A stretch of DNA of 12,599 nucleotides from the NCBI GenBank assembly GCA_029861675.1, contig JAOTYV010000117.1:1-12599 (forward strand). Reading direction: 5' to 3'. Made by a program: the position numbers and the translations under genes. The first letter of the stretch is position 1. The number at the start of each line of letters is the position of its first letter. The notes beneath the pieces were generated by a model. The model saw only the letters and a program-made list of their open reading frames with translations. It ran no database searches and was not told the DNA's origin. Positions 1-8,954 of the stretch are shown piece by piece. The stretch comes from Alphaproteobacteria bacterium. Its GTDB lineage: Bacteria > Pseudomonadota > Alphaproteobacteria > UBA8366.

Positions 1-973
1 GGCCGACGTAATGGTTGCGGATGATCCCGAGTTCATAAGGGATCCCTGCTTCGGCGGCATAGCCGATGGCCGCGGGCACACCCGAATCCGGTACCGGGAC
101 GGTGACATCCGCGGTTACTGCGTGCTCGCGCGCGAGTTCGACGCCGATCCGCTTGCGCGCCTCATAGACCGAGGTGCCGCCGATGACGCTGTCGGGTTTG
201 GCAAAATAGATATGTTCGAAGATGCAAAACCGCGACGGGGCGGGCGGGAAGGGATGATGGCTGAAGACCCCGTTTTCATTGATCACGACCAATTCCCCGG
301 GCTCGATATCGCGCACGAATTCGCCGCCGATAATGTCGAAGGCGCAGGATTCAGACGCGATGATATATGAATCGCCGAGCCGGCCCAGCGCGAGCGGCCG
401 GACCCCATGCGGGTCGCGCACGCCGATCAGGCAGTCCTTCGCCATCACCGCGATCGAATAGGCGCCTTCGACCTGGCGCAAAGCGGCGACCAGCCGTTCC
501 ACGACGGCGCCCTGCCGCGTCGCCATCAAATGAACGATGATTTCCGTGTCGGTCGTCGATTGGAAGATACAGCCTTCGTTGACCAGCCGGTCATGCACCG
601 CGCGCGCGTTGGTCAAATTGCCGTTATGGGCGATTGCCAGGCCACCGATGGCGAGTTCCGCGAACAAGGGCTGCACATTGCGCATCATCGGCTCGCCGGT
701 GGTGGAATACCGGGTATGGCCGATCGCCGCATTGCCCTTGAGCTGCTCGATGATCGATTGTTCCGCGAAGATATCGCCAACCAGGCCGATCCCGCGATGG
801 GCGCGGAACTGGGCTCCGTCATGGGTGACGATGCCCGCCGCTTCCTGACCGCGATGCTGGAGGGCGTGGAGGCCGAGCGCCGCATGCGCCGCCGCTTCCG
901 GGTGCCCATAGATGCCGAATACCGCGCATTCTTCGTGTAGATGGTCGTCATCGAATGGATGGGTCGTCAGCAT
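1..973 (-). CDS. purF: Amidophosphoribosyltransferase, N-terminal part (cut by left edge)
   Basis: This enzyme catalyses the first step of de novo purine synthesis: glutamine and PRPP give phosphoribosylamine. About 324 codons are present, and the end of the phosphoribosyltransferase domain lies outside the window. The N-terminus reads MLTTHPFDDDHLHEECAVFG. Cys16 should be the class II glutaminase nucleophile, exposed after removal of a short propeptide, as in Bacillus-type PurF and unlike the E. coli enzyme, where Cys follows Met directly. Further glutaminase signatures are LQHRGQEAAGI, IAHNGNLTNA and STTDTE. Toward the break, VPVPDSGVPAAIGYA and IIRNHYVG match the start of the transferase domain. 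The ATG at 973 lies 16 nt after the cvpA stop and has an AAGGGAAG ribosome site about 7 nt upstream. The cvpA-purF order is the same as in E. coli and suggests co-transcription. The identification is firm. Confidence 0.96.
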   Translation of the reverse strand, partial: MLTTHPFDDDHLHEECAVFGIYGHPEAAAHAALGLHALQHRGQEAAGIVTHDGAQFRAHRGIGLVGDIFAEQSIIEQLKGNAAIGHTRYSTTGEPMMRNVQPLFAELAIGGLAIAHNGNLTNARAVHDRLVNEGCIFQSTTDTEIIVHLMATRQGAVVERLVAALRQVEGAYSIAVMAKDCLIGVRDPHGVRPLALGRLGDSYIIASESCAFDIIGGEFVRDIEPGELVVINENGVFSHHPFPPAPSRFCIFEHIYFAKPDSVIGGTSVYEARKRIGVELAREHAVTADVTVPVPDSGVPAAIGYAAEAGIPYELGIIRNHYVG

Positions 974-989
974 GCGGGCGCTTCCCTTG

Positions 990-1670
990 TTATTGTTTGC
1001 TTTCGATGAGCCGTTGCATTTCGTTGCGTTCCGACGGGCGATACGAGGTCGGCTTGCGGCCGCCCTTGGTCGTTGCGGGACGTTCCGGTTTGGGATCGAG
1101 CAGGCGCCGTAAGGCCTTGTCCGCGGACAGCGCCCGATCCGCCTTCTTTCGCGCAAGGCCGGTCGCGCTTTCGGCCGATGCGCGGGCGTCTTCCGGCACC
1201 AATGTCAGCAGGATTTCGGCACTACCCTCGATCAGCGGAAAGGTGCGCGCCTCGGTGATGGCGTCGGGCAGATTATCGCGTCCCCAGAACCACGCCGCGC
1301 TGAGATACAGCAGGCTGACCAGGATCACGCCGCGTAAGACGCCGAAGGCAAAGCCGAGCGACCGGTCGAAATTGCTGGCCGCGCTGTCGCGCACCTGGCG
1401 TGCGGCAAGCTGGGCCAGGACGGTCAGCAGCGCGAGGGCGACCACGAAGAGGCCGGCGCCGGCGGCGACGTCGGCCAGCATCTGGTTATCGATGACGTCC
1501 CGGATAACTGGTTTCAGCAGCGGAAAGCCGTACAGCGTAATGACGGTCGCCCCGACCCAGGCGGCAACGGCGAGGACCTCCCGCACGAATCCGCGTAAAT
1601 AGGCGAGGATGCCGGAGATCACCAGAATGGCGACGAAGCAGATGTCGATAATACTGAACGGAAGTGTCAT
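990..1670 (-). CDS. cvpA: CvpA family membrane protein
   Basis: This 226-residue inner-membrane protein belongs to the colicin V production family, whose molecular function is not settled; in enterobacteria it is needed for colicin V export and linked to envelope stress. Four hydrophobic stretches are visible, at about residues 6-25, 31-48, 66-88 and 105-128. The family-like N-terminus (IIDICFVAILVISGILAYLRGFVREV) includes the conserved RGFVREV turn after the first helix. Residues from about 140 onward form a hydrophilic, Lys/Arg-rich and probably cytoplasmic tail. The ATG at 1670 abuts the radA TAA stop with no spacer and has only a weak GGAAA upstream, so translation is probably coupled to radA. 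purF follows after 16 nt. Family membership is well supported by sequence and by the purF neighbour; the physiological role in this organism is unknown. Confidence 0.9.
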   Translation of the reverse strand: MTLPFSIIDICFVAILVISGILAYLRGFVREVLAVAAWVGATVITLYGFPLLKPVIRDVIDNQMLADVAAGAGLFVVALALLTVLAQLAARQVRDSAASNFDRSLGFAFGVLRGVILVSLLYLSAAWFWGRDNLPDAITEARTFPLIEGSAEILLTLVPEDARASAESATGLARKKADRALSADKALRRLLDPKPERPATTKGGRKPTSYRPSERNEMQRLIESKQ

Positions 1671-3089
<1,419 letters not shown>

Positions 3090-3131
3090 GCTACCGCCTG
3101 CCGGAAATTGGATGCAAAGGGTCAAGTGCGC

Positions 3132-3905
3132 TCATAGGGGCCGCACCTCCAACTCGATGGGTCCGTCCGCGCGTCCATTGATAAACTGCTGGACCACCGC
3201 ATTGTCGGTTTCGTCAATTTCACTGGTCGGACCAACCCACACGAGTTCCCCCTTATACAGCATCGCGATGCGGTCGGAAATCTTTCGGGCGCTTGCCAGA
3301 TCGTGGGTGATCGTCAGCCCCGTGGCGCCGATCGCACGGGTGCAGTCGACGATCAGCTCGTTGATGATATCCCCCATGATCGGGTCGATGCCGGTGGTCG
3401 GTTCGTCGAAAAACAGGATTTCCGGTTCGATTGCAATGGCGCGCGCGAGACCGACCCGTTTGCGCATGCCGCCGGAAAGATCGGCGGGCGCCATCAAGCC
3501 AATCTCCTCGGTCAGGCCGACCTGGGCCAGCTTTTCCATGGCGATTACGCGGGCGTCGGCACGCGGCATGCCTTGCCCCTCGATCAGGCCGAATGCCACG
3601 TTTTCCCATACCGCAAGGCTGTCGAAGAGGGCGGCGGCCTGGAACAGCATGCCGATTTTCGCATTGATCGCTTCGCGTTCGTGGTCGCCGATACCGACGA
3701 CGGATTGACCGTCGATTTCGATGCTGCCCGAATCCGGGGTCAGCAGCCCGAGAATGCATTTGAGCGTTACCGATTTGCCGCTGCCGGAGCCGCCGATGAT
3801 GACGACCGATTCGCCGGGCATGATGTCGAGCGACACATCGCCGAGCACGACGTTGTCGCCGAATTGCTTGCGCACATGCTGCAGTCGAATCTTGGGAACC
3901 GTCAT
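3132..3905 (-). CDS. mlaF: MCE-type lipid ABC transporter ATP-binding protein (MlaF-like)
   Basis: This is the 257-residue ATPase subunit of an MCE/Mla phospholipid transporter, expected on the cytoplasmic face of the inner membrane in complex with the MlaE-like permease encoded just upstream. Visible motifs are Walker A GGSGSGKS (38-45), Q-loop Gln89 in MLFQAAALFDSLAVWENV, signature LSGGM (143-147), Walker B ending in Asp167-Glu168 within ILFFDEPTTGIDP, and switch His201. The FQ-A-ALFDSL segment and the GGM-RKRVGLARA signature are typical of the MlaF/Ttg2A family rather than generic importers. The ATG overlaps the mlaE stop as ATGA and has no clear Shine-Dalgarno, which suggests coupling. 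No MCE-domain protein (MlaD), MlaC or MlaB gene lies next to it; radA follows instead. The subfamily is well supported; the transported lipid and its direction are inferred from the family. Confidence 0.92.
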   Translation of the reverse strand: MTVPKIRLQHVRKQFGDNVVLGDVSLDIMPGESVVIIGGSGSGKSVTLKCILGLLTPDSGSIEIDGQSVVGIGDHEREAINAKIGMLFQAAALFDSLAVWENVAFGLIEGQGMPRADARVIAMEKLAQVGLTEEIGLMAPADLSGGMRKRVGLARAIAIEPEILFFDEPTTGIDPIMGDIINELIVDCTRAIGATGLTITHDLASARKISDRIAMLYKGELVWVGPTSEIDETDNAVVQQFINGRADGPIELEVRPL

Positions 3906-4681
3906 ACGCCGAAGAACATTGCCGAGATGAGGTAATTCAGGATGAGAATCAGGATCGACGCGGTCACCACCGCATTGATCGTGGCCGCGCCGACGCCTTG
4001 CGCGCCGCCGCGCGAATGATAGCCCTGATAGCAGCCCATCAAGGTCACGATGAGGCCGAAAACCGCTGCCTTGACGAGGCCGGTGATGACGTCCTCGGCG
4101 AACAGACTATCCCAACTGTTTCTAAGATAGAGCGCCGGATTAAAGGATAATTTATAGATCGCGACGATATAGCCGCCGAAGACGCCGATGATATCGCCGA
4201 TCAGGATCAGCAGCGGCAATGTCGCGACGCCCGCGATCATCCGGGGCGCGACCAGGTATTTGAAAGGATTGGTCGACAACGTGACCAGCGCGTCAATCTG
4301 TTCGGTCACCCGCATCGTGCCGATCTCGGCGGCGATGGATGAGCCGACGCGTGCCGCGACCATCAGCCCGGCCAGGACGGGTCCCAGCTCGCGGGTGATG
4401 CTGAGCACCACGATTTCCGCAATCGCGCCTTCCGCGCCGACCGAATTTCGCGCAAAGCCGGTGTAGCTTTGCAGGGCGAGCACCATGCCGGCAAACAGTG
4501 TGGTTAGTCCGACGACGGGCAGCGAATAATAGCCGATTTCTAGCATTTGACGGCCGATCAGCCGGAAATAGAACGGCGGCCGGAGGCAATGGGATATGGC
4601 GACGGCCGAAAATACCGCTACTTCGCCGACCAATTCCAGGAAGGACAGAAAGAGACGGCCAATCGATTGGATCGCGTTCAA
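3902..4681 (-). CDS. mlaE: MCE-type lipid ABC transporter permease (MlaE-like)
   Basis: This 259-residue integral membrane permease has the MlaE fold and pairs with the adjacent MlaF-like ATPase to move lipids between inner and outer membranes in cells with a full Mla system. Hydrophobic spans are near residues 53-72, 90-111, 148-178, 200-219 and 236-257. The strongly conserved MlaE block ELGPVLAGLMVAARVGSSIAAEIGTMRVTEQIDAL (residues 98-132) is intact, including the cytoplasmic coupling segment. The start is TTG at 4681, overlapping the alr TGA as TTGA; no ATG occurs in frame until residue 46, which would remove the amphipathic N-terminal helix usual in the family. Only a weak GGAAA precedes the TTG, so reinitiation after alr is likely. 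The 3' end overlaps mlaF by 4 nt. The family call is firm. Confidence 0.92.
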   Translation of the reverse strand: MNAIQSIGRLFLSFLELVGEVAVFSAVAISHCLRPPFYFRLIGRQMLEIGYYSLPVVGLTTLFAGMVLALQSYTGFARNSVGAEGAIAEIVVLSITRELGPVLAGLMVAARVGSSIAAEIGTMRVTEQIDALVTLSTNPFKYLVAPRMIAGVATLPLLILIGDIIGVFGGYIVAIYKLSFNPALYLRNSWDSLFAEDVITGLVKAAVFGLIVTLMGCYQGYHSRGGAQGVGAATINAVVTASILILILNYLISAMFFGV

Positions 4682-5787
4682 CGGCCGTTTCCGGTGTAGT
4701 GCCGGGCGTAGCGGCGGCCGAGCGCGGTCAGAATTTCGTAGCCGATTGTGCCTGCTTCCCGGGCGACCGCATCCGCGTCGTGATGCGGGCCGATCAGCTC
4801 GACGAAATCGCCGAGCTTCGCCCGAGGTGCTTTCGTGATGTCCAGCGTGATCAGGTCCATCGACACCCGTCCGACAATGGGAACCGCAATGTCATCGATA
4901 AACGCCGTTCCTCGCCCGCTAAGGCTTCGCAGATAGCCATCCGCATATCCCGCGGCCACGGTCGCGACGCGCGACGGACCCGCAAATTGATGCGTGGCAC
5001 CATAGCCAACGGTCCGGGGAGCGTCAACGTCACGAATTTGGATGATTTTTCCTTGTAAATTAATAACTTGCTGCATCGGGTTAGGCTCTCCGGCAACCGG
5101 CGCCACACCGTACAGCGCGACTCCGGGACGCACCAAATCGAAGTGATAATCCGGTCCCAGGAATATTCCCGATGAGGCGGCTAGCGACGCGGCCGTATTG
5201 GGAAGCCGTGGCAGCGCCGCCCTGAAGGCATGCAACTGCTCGCGGTTCAGCGGATGGTTGGGTGTATCCGCACAGGCAAGATGGCTCATGATGCAGCGCA
5301 ACGCGACGCCATCGAGCTTGGATGGGTCGGCCGCCAGGATATCGAGTTCCTGCGGCGGCAGGCCAAGCCGGGACATGCCGGTATCGAGGTGAATTGCCGC
5401 CGGCTGGGGGCCGTTTCTGCCGCCGAAGGCCGACCACCGCTCGATCTGGCCGAGGTCGTTGAGGGCGGGACACAGCCGATGCTGGAGGAACAGGTCTTCC
5501 TCGCCGGGCAGCAATCCGTTGAAGACGAAAATTTCAACAGCCGGATCGTCGAGCAGGGCGCGCAGTTCGATGCCTTCCACGAGATGGGCGACGAAAAACA
5601 CCCGGCATCCGGCATCGTATAGGCAGGGCGCCGCCGCAGCGACGCCGAGCCCATAGGCATCGGCCTTTACCACGGCTGCGCAACGCGCCGGTTTCGCTCG
5701 GTCGGCGAGCAGGCGGTAATTGGCCGACAGGGCGGCCAAATCAATGGTCAGCCGGGTCGGCGCGGCCGTAGGATCGTTAGAACCCAT
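4678..5787 (-). CDS. alr: Alanine racemase
   Basis: This PLP enzyme interconverts L- and D-alanine and supplies D-alanine for peptidoglycan. The 369-residue length is normal. The fold-type III barrel begins with RLTIDLAALSANYRLL; the PLP-binding lysine is Lys41 in AAVVKADAYGLG, and the second catalytic base is Tyr281 in AAGYADGYLRSLSGRG. The substrate/PLP region HLDTGMSRLGL (around Arg140) and RPGVALYG (219-227) are present, as is the C-terminal RVSMDLITLDI strand. The longest open frame runs up to 6159, but that extension is the antisense-free shadow of dnaB in another frame. The ATG at 5787 has GGAGA about 5 nt upstream and overlaps the end of dnaB by 11 nt. It cannot be told from sequence alone whether this is a biosynthetic (Alr) or catabolic (DadX) form, but its place in a housekeeping operon favours the former. 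Confidence 0.95.
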   Translation of the reverse strand: MGSNDPTAAPTRLTIDLAALSANYRLLADRAKPARCAAVVKADAYGLGVAAAAPCLYDAGCRVFFVAHLVEGIELRALLDDPAVEIFVFNGLLPGEEDLFLQHRLCPALNDLGQIERWSAFGGRNGPQPAAIHLDTGMSRLGLPPQELDILAADPSKLDGVALRCIMSHLACADTPNHPLNREQLHAFRAALPRLPNTAASLAASSGIFLGPDYHFDLVRPGVALYGVAPVAGEPNPMQQVINLQGKIIQIRDVDAPRTVGYGATHQFAGPSRVATVAAGYADGYLRSLSGRGTAFIDDIAVPIVGRVSMDLITLDITKAPRAKLGDFVELIGPHHDADAVAREAGTIGYEILTALGRRYARHYTGNGR

Positions 5788-7303
5788 CTTCTCCGTGCTG
5801 CCGGTCCAGATCCGCGAATCGCGTGAACTTGCCGTCGAAGAACAGATCGATCGTGCCAACCGGGCCATGTCGCTGCTTGGCGATGATGACGCTCGCGGTA
5901 TTGCGCACCTGCTCGAGACGTTCGGCCCAATGCTGGGCGCGATTTGAGAATTTGTCCTGAGCTTCTTCGAGCCCATGCAGTGGCTGGGCTTTTTCCAAAT
6001 AGTATTCCTCGCGGAAAATGAACATGACCACGTCGGAATCCTGTTCGATCGACCCGGATTCGCGAAGGTCGGACAGTTGCGGGCGCTTGTCTTCCCGGTT
6101 CTCGACCTGACGCGAAAGCTGCGAGAGCGCCAATACCGGAACTTCCAGTTCCTTCGCAAGCGTTTTCAGGCCCCGGGTAATTTCCGAGATTTCCTGTACC
6201 CGGTTTTCCGACCGTTTGCCCGGCGCACCCTGCAGGAGTTGCAGATAGTCGACGACGATGAGATGCAGTTTTTGTTGCCGCTTCAGGCGGCGCGCCCGCG
6301 TGCGCAGGCCGGAAATGGTGAGCGCCGGCGTGTCGTCGATGTAGAGCGGCAGGGCGCTCAGTTTTTGGCTGGCGACGACCAGGCGGTCGAAATCCTCGCC
6401 GGTGATGTCGCCGCGCCGGATTGCATCGGAAGAAATCTCCGCCTGCTCCGAGAGGATGCGGGCCGCCAGTTGCTCGGCCGACATTTCCAGCGAAAAGAAC
6501 AGAACATGGCCGCCGTCGGTGTGTGTACGGCCGTCTTCGTCGGTGGTTTGCTTGAAGGCGCTCGCGGCGTTGAACGCGATATTCGTGGCCAGCGCGGTCT
6601 TCCCCATCGACGGACGTCCGGCGAGGATGAGCAGGTCGGACGAATGGAGGCCGCCCAGCTTATGGTCGAGGTCTTTGAGGCCGGTGGTAATGCCGATGAT
6701 GTGGCTGTCGCGGCGGAACGCTTCTTCCGCGCTGTCGACCGCCATTTTCACGGCATCGCCGAGGCCGACGACCGTGCGCTCCAACTCGCCCGTATTGGCG
6801 AGATCGTAGAGCTTTTGTTCCGATACCTCGATCTGCTCATTGGCGGGCGTTTCGATATCCGGCTCATAGGCGTCGTTGACCATGTCTTCGCCGAGCAGAA
6901 TGAGCTGCCGGCGCAGGTGCAGGTCATGGATCGTTTTGCCGTAGTCCGCCGCGTTGATCACCGTCACCACGGAAGCCGCGACGTCGAACAGATATTGTCC
7001 GCCGCCGACATCGGCAAGCGCCTCGTCCTTTTCGAAGAAATACTTGAGGGTGAGGGGAGACGCGACCTGCCCTTGCTCGATCAATTTCTCGGCGGCGGCG
7101 TAGATACGGCCGTGCACGGGTTCGAAGAAGTGCTCGGCCCGCAGAAAATCGCCAATCCGGTCATAGGCCCGATTGTTGGTCAGGATGGCGCCGAGCAGCG
7201 CCGCCTCGATCTCGGTATTGTGCGGTGGCGACCGGTGAATAGGTGGATCGGTGTCGTCGCCACCATGCAGCGGCGCGATGTTCGTTTCAGGGGCTGGCGT
7301 CAT
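5777..7303 (-). CDS. dnaB: Replicative DNA helicase DnaB
   Basis: DnaB is the hexameric 5'-3' helicase that unwinds DNA ahead of the replisome. The protein has 508 residues. The N-terminal primase-interacting domain occupies about 28-130 (HNTEIEAALLGAIL onward), a linker follows, and the RecA-like ATPase starts near 200. Motifs are Walker A GRPSMGKT (229-236), SLEMS with the catalytic Glu273, Walker B LIVVDYLQLL (348-357), LSQLSRQVENR (393-403) and KQRHGPVGTIDL (476-487). About a dozen polar residues (TTDEDGRTHTDGG, 253-265) sit between Walker A and SLEMS; I recall similar insertions in other alphaproteobacterial DnaB proteins. There is no intein. The ATG at 7303 is fixed by an in-frame TAA 12 nt upstream; no good Shine-Dalgarno precedes it. 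The 3' end overlaps alr by 11 nt. Confidence 0.97.
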   Translation of the reverse strand: MTPAPETNIAPLHGGDDTDPPIHRSPPHNTEIEAALLGAILTNNRAYDRIGDFLRAEHFFEPVHGRIYAAAEKLIEQGQVASPLTLKYFFEKDEALADVGGGQYLFDVAASVVTVINAADYGKTIHDLHLRRQLILLGEDMVNDAYEPDIETPANEQIEVSEQKLYDLANTGELERTVVGLGDAVKMAVDSAEEAFRRDSHIIGITTGLKDLDHKLGGLHSSDLLILAGRPSMGKTALATNIAFNAASAFKQTTDEDGRTHTDGGHVLFFSLEMSAEQLAARILSEQAEISSDAIRRGDITGEDFDRLVVASQKLSALPLYIDDTPALTISGLRTRARRLKRQQKLHLIVVDYLQLLQGAPGKRSENRVQEISEITRGLKTLAKELEVPVLALSQLSRQVENREDKRPQLSDLRESGSIEQDSDVVMFIFREEYYLEKAQPLHGLEEAQDKFSNRAQHWAERLEQVRNTASVIIAKQRHGPVGTIDLFFDGKFTRFADLDRQHGEDGF

Positions 7304-7390
7304 GAGCGCAACTTAGCACCGCGTCCGAACGCCGCAAGCGGGGAATAACAAGGAACATGGGGATAAGACGATTTTTCTCGGCGCCGCGCA

Positions 7391-7419
7391 CGAAAACGGC
7401 GCGTCCGAGGACACGCCGT
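7391..7419 (-). terminator. Probable Rho-independent terminator or attenuator after rplI
   Basis: On the minus strand, about 30 nt after the rplI stop, two arms (7410-7419 and 7396-7405) form a 10-bp GC-rich stem with one G-U wobble and a CTCG loop, which an extra C-G closing pair can shorten. Four T residues follow immediately (the first being the last stem base), then C. The stem is strong but the T-run is short, so partial termination that reduces flow from the ribosomal genes into dnaB is as plausible as full termination. This is seen directly in the sequence; function is inference. Confidence 0.55.
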
Positions 7420-7450
7420 ATCGCGTTGTTCGATTGCCAAGCGCGTCGTG

Positions 7451-8164
7451 TTACGCGTCTTTCGGTTCCGTGTCATCGCTTTCGGCATCGTCGTTACCGG
7501 AGTCGGGGGCTGCGTCTTCGGCCGCGGCCGTTTCCACCGGCGCTTCCGCCTCGGCAGGATCTTCCTCGATGCCGGAGGCCACGGCCTGCACCTGTTCCGC
7601 TGCTTCCGGTTCGAACATGGCCTCGGCCGCGGCGGCGGCCGCGATGCGGTCCGCTTCCTCTTCCTCGGCCGCGACGGACAGAATCGCACGGCCCAATTTT
7701 TCTTGCTCGGCGGCTTCTTCCGCGCTTCGCGCCACGTTCACCGTGACCGTCGAGTCGACCTCCGGATGCAGCCGCACGCGGAAGTCGAACAGCCCCAGCG
7801 TCTTGACCGGCCGGTCGAGCACCACTTGATTGCGCGAGACCGTGAAGCCGGCCTCGGTCACCGCATTGGCGATGTCGCGCGCATTGACCGAGCCATAGAG
7901 CTGGCCGGTTTCACCGGCGCTGCGGATCACCGAAACCTTGAGGCCGTTGAGCTTCTCCGCGACCGAGCCCGCTTCATCGCGGCGTTGCAGATTGTCCGCC
8001 TCGAGCTGCTGGCGCTGCGTATTGAAATACGCCAGGTTTTCCTTGGTCGCGCGCATCGCCTTTTTGCTGGGTAACAGGTAGTTGCGGGCATACCCGGGCT
8101 TGACGGTGACGACATCGCCCATCTGCCCAAGTTTCTCGATCCGCTCTAGAAGTATTACGTTCAT
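7451..8164 (-). CDS. rplI: 50S ribosomal protein L9 with long acidic tail
   Basis: L9 binds 23S rRNA at the base of the L1 stalk and helps maintain reading frame. The N-terminal domain is canonical: [19 protein letters not shown] and [16 protein letters not shown] (21-36). A long helix follows, then the C-terminal domain including [16 protein letters not shown] (87-102) and the [14 protein letters not shown] stretch (123-136). The usual fold ends near residue 147. Residues 148-237 add about 90 residues rich in Glu, Ala and Asp with runs such as [18 protein letters not shown], probably helical at first and then disordered. Tails occur on alphaproteobacterial L9, but this one is long. The ATG at 8164 has a strong AAGGAG site and lies 32 nt after rpsR. 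A hairpin terminator follows the stop. Confidence 0.97.
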   Translation of the reverse strand: MNVILLERIEKLGQMGDVVTVKPGYARNYLLPSKKAMRATKENLAYFNTQRQQLEADNLQRRDEAGSVAEKLNGLKVSVIRSAGETGQLYGSVNARDIANAVTEAGFTVSRNQVVLDRPVKTLGLFDFRVRLHPEVDSTVTVNVARSAEEAAEQEKLGRAILSVAAEEEEADRIAAAAAAEAMFEPEAAEQVQAVASGIEEDPAEAEAPVETAAAEDAAPDSGNDDAESDDTEPKDA

Positions 8165-8196
8165 CGCATCAATCTCCTTGGCCGTGCAGGCCTGGC

Positions 8197-8439
8197 TTAG
8201 CCCGTCACGTAGGGCAGAAGCGCCAGGAATCGGGCCCGTTTGATCGCGCGCGCAAGTTCCCGCTGTTTTTTCGTGGAAACCGCCGTGATGCGGCTCGGCA
8301 CAATCTTGCCGCGCTCCGATATGAAGCGGCTGAGCAGCTTGACGTCGGTATAGTCAATCGACGGCGCATTCGGCCCGGTGAACGGACACGTCTTGCGACG
8401 GCGGAAAAAAGGTCTACGACCGCCTCGATCATCTGCCAT
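8197..8439 (-). CDS. rpsR: 30S ribosomal protein S18
   Basis: S18 is an 80-residue small-subunit protein that binds as a heterodimer with S6 on the central domain of 16S rRNA. The sequence shows the basic N-terminus ([15 protein letters not shown]), the conserved block [45 protein letters not shown] and a short VTG end. Length is typical. The start at 8439 is supported by an AAGGAGG ribosome site overlapping the end of rpsF; only 3 nt separate the rpsF stop from the rpsR ATG, so S6 and S18, the two partners, are probably made in coupled, equal amounts. There is no sign of change from the family pattern. Confidence 0.98.
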   Translation of the reverse strand: MADDRGGRRPFFRRRKTCPFTGPNAPSIDYTDVKLLSRFISERGKIVPSRITAVSTKKQRELARAIKRARFLALLPYVTG

Positions 8440-8442
8440 GGA

Positions 8443-8952
8443 TCAATCCTCCTTGCTCTCGGTAGGCGCCGCCTCGGCGGCCGGCTCGGCAGTCGGCGTC
8501 GCGGCCGGCTCGGCAGCCGGAGTCGCGGCCGGCGCGGTGGCGGGCGCTGCATCGGCCGGGGGCCGGTCGGGCCGGCCACGGGGGCCGCCATGCCGCTGCG
8601 AGCGGTCGGCGCGATCGCGTTCGCGGTCACCCTTGCCCTGCATGATGGGTGACGGTTCCGGGCGGATTTCATCGACCCGGATGGTCATATATCGCAACAC
8701 GTCTTCGTTGAGCCGAATGTTGCGTTCCATTTCCTGTACCGACTCCGATGGGGCGTCGATGTTGAACAGGACATAGTGGCCCTTGCGGTTCTTTTTGATA
8801 CGGTAGGCCAGGGTACGCAGACCCCAATATTCCCGCCGTTCAATCGAACCGCCATTATTTGTAAGAATTTCGCTGAAGCCGTCGGCTAGGGCGTCGACCT
8901 GCGCGGCCGTTACGTCCTGCCGCACGATCATAATGCTTTCGTAAATCGGCAC
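8443..8952 (-). CDS. rpsF: 30S ribosomal protein S6 with extended low-complexity tail
   Basis: S6 partners S18 on the 30S platform. The 169-residue product begins PIYESIMIVRQDVTAAQVD, the normal S6 N-terminus, and shows RREYWGLRTLAYRIKKNRKGHYVLFN (39-64) and the LNEDVLRYMTIRVDE block (81-95). The fold ends around residue 97. The remainder is first charged (GKGDRERDRADRSQRHGG, 107-123), then Ala/Pro/Thr/Glu-rich with an eight-residue repeat (TPAAEPAA, TPTAEPAA) and an acidic end (ESKED). The open frame extends to a TTG at 9021, but the GTG at 8952 has AAGGGAG eight bases upstream and matches family N-termini. The E. coli protein ends in a Glu tail added after translation, so a C-terminal extension is not unprecedented, but this one is long. 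Confidence 0.96.
   Translation of the reverse strand: MPIYESIMIVRQDVTAAQVDALADGFSEILTNNGGSIERREYWGLRTLAYRIKKNRKGHYVLFNIDAPSESVQEMERNIRLNEDVLRYMTIRVDEIRPEPSPIMQGKGDRERDRADRSQRHGGPRGRPDRPPADAAPATAPAATPAAEPAATPTAEPAAEAAPTESKED
8477..8533 (-). repeat. 24-bp in-frame tandem repeat within the rpsF tail
   Basis: Two nearly identical 24-bp units (8477-8500 and 8501-8524, differing at two positions) and the first nine bases of a third (8525-8533) lie head to tail. The unit encodes eight residues, TPxAEPAA, so copy-number change would keep the reading frame. It is explained by slippage in low-complexity coding DNA, not by a CRISPR or regulatory array. Confidence 0.8.
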
Positions 8953-8954
8953 GT

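Noticed and set aside
5788..6159. N-terminal extension of alanine racemase to 493 residues
   Set aside because: The added residues are an alternative frame of dnaB with no family similarity; the ATG at 5787 has a good ribosome site and gives normal length.
5975..7348. A 457-codon open frame on the plus strand opposite dnaB
   Set aside because: dnaB is unmistakable on the minus strand. The plus-strand translation has no recognisable domain, is Arg-rich and behaves like the usual mirror frame of a GC-rich gene.
7434..8074. Plus-strand open frames opposite rplI, including Ser/Ala-rich ones
   Set aside because: They arise from the Glu/Ala/Asp codons of the L9 tail read in reverse; no ribosome site or motif supports them.
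8461..8545. Short tandem repeats that might suggest a CRISPR or iteron array
   Set aside because: Units are directly adjacent with no spacers, in frame within rpsF, and encode the TPxAEPAA tail.
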